This document shows, piece by piece, positions 61,084-64,000 of a stretch of DNA of 64,000 nucleotides. Each line of letters opens with the position of its first letter. The first letter of the stretch is position 1. The notes under the pieces were generated by a model that was not told the origin of the DNA, did no database searches, and saw nothing but the letters and a program-made list of their open reading frames with translations. A program made the translations under genes and the position numbers. Source of the DNA: Pseudo-nitzschia pungens (Eukaryota; Bacillariophyta; Bacillariophyceae; Bacillariales; Bacillariaceae); NCBI GenBank assembly GCA_037355855.1, contig CM074765.1, positions 2,170,001 to 2,234,000 on the forward strand, given 5' to 3'.

Positions 61084-64000
61084 ATGGCAGATACCATCCA
61101 CACGGGACCCCGCATCATCAACCGATTTGCGGACGTCTGTGTGGAGGTATTGGACCACAAGGGAAGGGGAAGGATGCTCCGGGGCCTACTAGACTCCGGT
61201 TGCTCCAAATCCATCATACTACAACAGTTTGTCGACCGAAGTCAACTAACGAACCGAGACCAAAGATCTGTCACCTACAACACGTATGGAGGCAAGTTCA
61301 GAACCAAGTCTGCGGCTTCAGTGGGACTAAGGCTGATAGAATTTTCGAACTCCAAGACCATCAAATGGACCTTCCAAGTGGATGAATATCACCACCATGA
61401 AGAAGTGCCCTATGACATGATCATAGGATCAGACCTGATGGCACAACTCGGACTGGATATCAAATACAGCTCCCGAACCATCGAATGGCAGGGCGACTCC
61501 ATCCCCATGAAGGGAATGGGGGAGCTCGCTGACCCGGACAAATGTGAGGCAGTATTCTTTGCCAACACACAGAGTCCAATCCTCCAGCAGGAGGAAGAAA
61601 GGCAAGCCAAAATTCTGGATGCAGACTACTCCAAAGTCGATATAGACGCTATGGTCAATGACCTGGAGATTACAGACGCGTCCAAGGCAGCCTTGAAGAA
61701 AACGCTAAAGAAATTCCCAACACTCTTTGGAGGAGGATTGGGTCTACTCAAAAACATAGAACCGGTGTCCATTGAGCTCCAACCAGGGGTCAAACCGGTC
61801 CGGCAGAGGTACTATTCTGTACCCCATGCCTTTGAACAAGCCCTCCGGAAGGAGATTACTAGGCTCTGCGATATTGGAGTACTGGAAAAACTCCCTCATG
61901 ATGATGACTCTCCATGGGCATCTCCTACTTTTTGCCAACCCAAAAAGACAGGGGACATTCGCGTTCTAACGGACTTCCGGAAGATGAATGCAGCCATCCA
62001 GAGGAAACCGTTTCCACTACCATGAATAGGGGAAACAATCCAACGGCTCCAGAAATTCCAATCAGCTACGGCACTGGACTTATCCCAAGGCTATTATACA
62101 ATCCCCATCTGCAAGGAGAGCCAAAAGATTTGCTCTACCATTCTACCATGGGGAAAGTATGCCTACAAGAGACTGGCAATGGGAATCGCATGTGCGCCCG
62201 ATATCTTCCAATCAGTCATGATGAACCTCCTCGGCGATCTGGACTACGTCCTTGTCTATATTGATGATATCCTAATCATCCAGAGAGAAGGGGAATCTGA
62301 ACAGGATCATCTCCACAAAATCGATACAGTCCTACAAAGACTGGATGACGCCGTCTTTCGAGCCAACCTCAGAAAATCCTTCTTCATGCAAAAAGAAGTG
62401 GAATATCTGGGATTTCTGTTAACAACAGAGGGCATTCAGCCCCAGCCAAAGAAACTGGAGGCAATGAAGCGTCTGGAAGCCCCCAAGAACACCAAGCAAC
62501 TCAAGATGTTTCTTGGAATGGTAAATTTCTACCGGGACATGTGGAAGCACCGCTCCCACATCCTAGCCCCTCTGAACAAACTAGCAGGGAAAAAGGGCAA
62601 AATGAACTGGTACTGGGGACCAGCAGAGCAGAAAGCTTTCATGGAGGCGAAGAGAATGCTCGCCGATGAAGCAAAGCTTGCATTCCCGGACTTTACGAAA
62701 CCATTTCATCTCTACTCAGATGCCAGTGACAGGCAACTAGGAGCAACTGTATGCCAAGATGGCAAACCCCTTGGATTCTATACCCGGAGACTAAACTCAG
62801 CACAGCTCAACTACACTGTCGGAGAAAAAGAACTCCTGGGCATAGTAGAAGGCCTAAAGGCGTTTGAAGGAATCCTACGAGGACAAGATGTGACTATTCA
62901 CACGGATCACCTCAATCTACTGTACCAGCAGATGCCCACCCAGCGGATGGTACGGTGGAGACTCCTTATGGAGGAGTTCCACCCGGTGGTCAAACATGTT
63001 GCTGGCAAGGACAATGATGCAGCAGACGCACTATCACGACTGGACATCACCGATGATCCAGCAGATACTGTGGAGTGGCTACCACCAAATAAGCCCCTCA
63101 CCTACGCGGATGAGGAAGAGCACCTCCGGCAACTCCTATTCCCACTTGGAGAAGCACCGGAAGAATTCCAGGGCAATAGTGCATTCCCACTTGCCCCGGA
63201 CATGATTCAGTTCTACCAACAAAAGGACACGGAAATCATGAGTGCTCTGGAAAAAGACAACCGACTGACCACCAAAATGGTGGAAGGTTACAGTCTAATC
63301 CACAAGGAAGGGAAAATTCTAATCCCGGACAAACTCAAAGACAGAGTCATGGAATGGTACCACAGCATGCTGGTCCATCCCGGAGAAAAGCGAATGGAAC
63401 AGAGCATTCGCTCAGTGTTCACCTGGAGAGGCCTACGGAAGGACGTCCAGGACCTCTGTAAACACTGCCACACGTGTCAGATGTTCAAAAAGAGTGGCCG
63501 GAAGAAGTATGGACTACTACCGGAGAAAGCAGTTGAGGTTACCAAATGGCAGAGGGTCAACGTCGACCTCTGGGGACCTGCAACTGTCCACAACAAAAAT
63601 GGAAAGGATTACCATATTCATGTCCTCACCATGGTGGATCCAGTGACCGGATGGTTTGAACTGGCTCACCTGAAGGACTCCCCAAACGCAGCAGAAACTC
63701 AACGTTTGCTAGACAGTACATGGCTAGCAAGGTATCCGCGCCCAAAGGAAATTGGCTTTGATGGCGGGAGCGAGTTCAAAGCAGAGTTCCAGGAGCTCTG
63801 CGACAACATGGGGATGAAAAGAAAACCCAGTGGCGCCTGGAACCCACAATCCAACTCAGTGCTGGAGAGAATCCATCAGGTCCTGAAGGACTGCCTACTG
63901 TCCTTTAATCTGGAACAAAGAGACCTCCATGAGAAGGATCCTTTTGAGGAGTTCACCACCAAGGCAGCGTACGCCATCAGAAGTGCCATCCACACCACCC
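61084..64000 (+). pseudogene. Gypsy copy 3 pol, partial at the window end, one nonsense codon
   Basis: Starts MADTIHTGPRIINRFADVCV. Protease LLDSGCSKSII; RT up to RKPFPLP, then TGA at 62023-62025 where copy 2 has AGC. RT continues in frame (LVYIDDILII at about 62255-62285), then RNase H (LYSDASDRQLG) and integrase with HHCC (HPGEKRMEQ to CKHCHTCQMF) and the core VDLWG, FDGGSEFK, PQSNSVLERIHQ. The window ends within the last part of integrase. The rest of the frame is open, so the only visible defect is the single stop. Confidence 0.9.

Larger units (their letters stand above)
58705..64000 (+). mobile_element. Ty3/gypsy retrotransposon copy 3, cut by the window end
   Basis: 5' LTR 58705-58899, leader, complete gag, TGA, then pol into integrase at the end of the window. 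It is nearly identical to copy 2 over the shared length and has no nested insertion, so it shows the original structure of the family. One nonsense codon is in pol (62023-62025). Confidence 0.94.

Noticed and set aside
1..64000. tRNA, rRNA or other structural RNA genes
   Set aside because: I looked for T-loop and anticodon-arm patterns and found no convincing cloverleaf; a dedicated covariance search would be needed to exclude them.

Overview
This 64 kb window looks like nuclear DNA from a photosynthetic stramenopile, most likely a diatom. The main clue is a three-exon gene for the thylakoid-lumen protein Psb32/TLP18.3. Its N-terminus has an ER-type signal peptide, a Phe right after the predicted cleavage point (as in diatom plastid presequences), and then a twin-arginine lumen signal. 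Introns are short GT-AG introns. Diatom-like Ty1/copia elements and a large non-LTR element fit the same picture. Species cannot be fixed from sequence alone.

Only four host genes are convincing: Psb32 (minus, 8594-9531), pterin-4a-carbinolamine dehydratase (plus, 33789-34343), a TTC27-type TPR protein (minus, 34424-37390) and a Rheb-like GTPase (minus, 38902-39638). About two thirds of the window is nested transposable elements.

Left part: an LTR end at 966-1271 abuts the 3' half of a Ty3/gypsy element (1272-3792). A copia element of 2.8 kb that has lost gag and integrase lies at 4474-7285, and it abuts a TA-flanked inverted-repeat (MITE-like) element at 7290-7950. Psb32 and repeat-bearing intergenic DNA follow.

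11.4-31.1 kb: a second gypsy element with 195 bp LTRs and a CAAAA target duplication. Inside its gag is a 13.8 kb non-LTR retrotransposon on the minus strand, flanked by a 19 bp duplication. The non-LTR element has ORF1, then ORF2 (AP endonuclease, RT, RNase H, zinc-finger-like motif), and a very long 5' leader. The leader contains an array of 34 bp monomers that is stop-free over long stretches in all three minus frames.

31-42.3 kb: the remaining host genes, microsatellites, and a perfect 32-copy decamer array.

42.3-58.7 kb: a decayed copia remnant carrying a solo LTR, then a copia element on the minus strand (44438-58498, two 866 bp LTRs that look identical except at one base). This copia is inserted in an older, related LTR. 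It carries two ~2.05-2.1 kb insertions (49549-51590 and 55326-57439). Both have 5' and 3' ends that match the two ends of the 13.8 kb non-LTR element, so they look like non-coding deletion derivatives moved by its machinery. A third gypsy element (58705 to the window end) sits in the same older LTR. In two independent families (gypsy and copia), gag and pol are in the same frame and separated by a single TGA.
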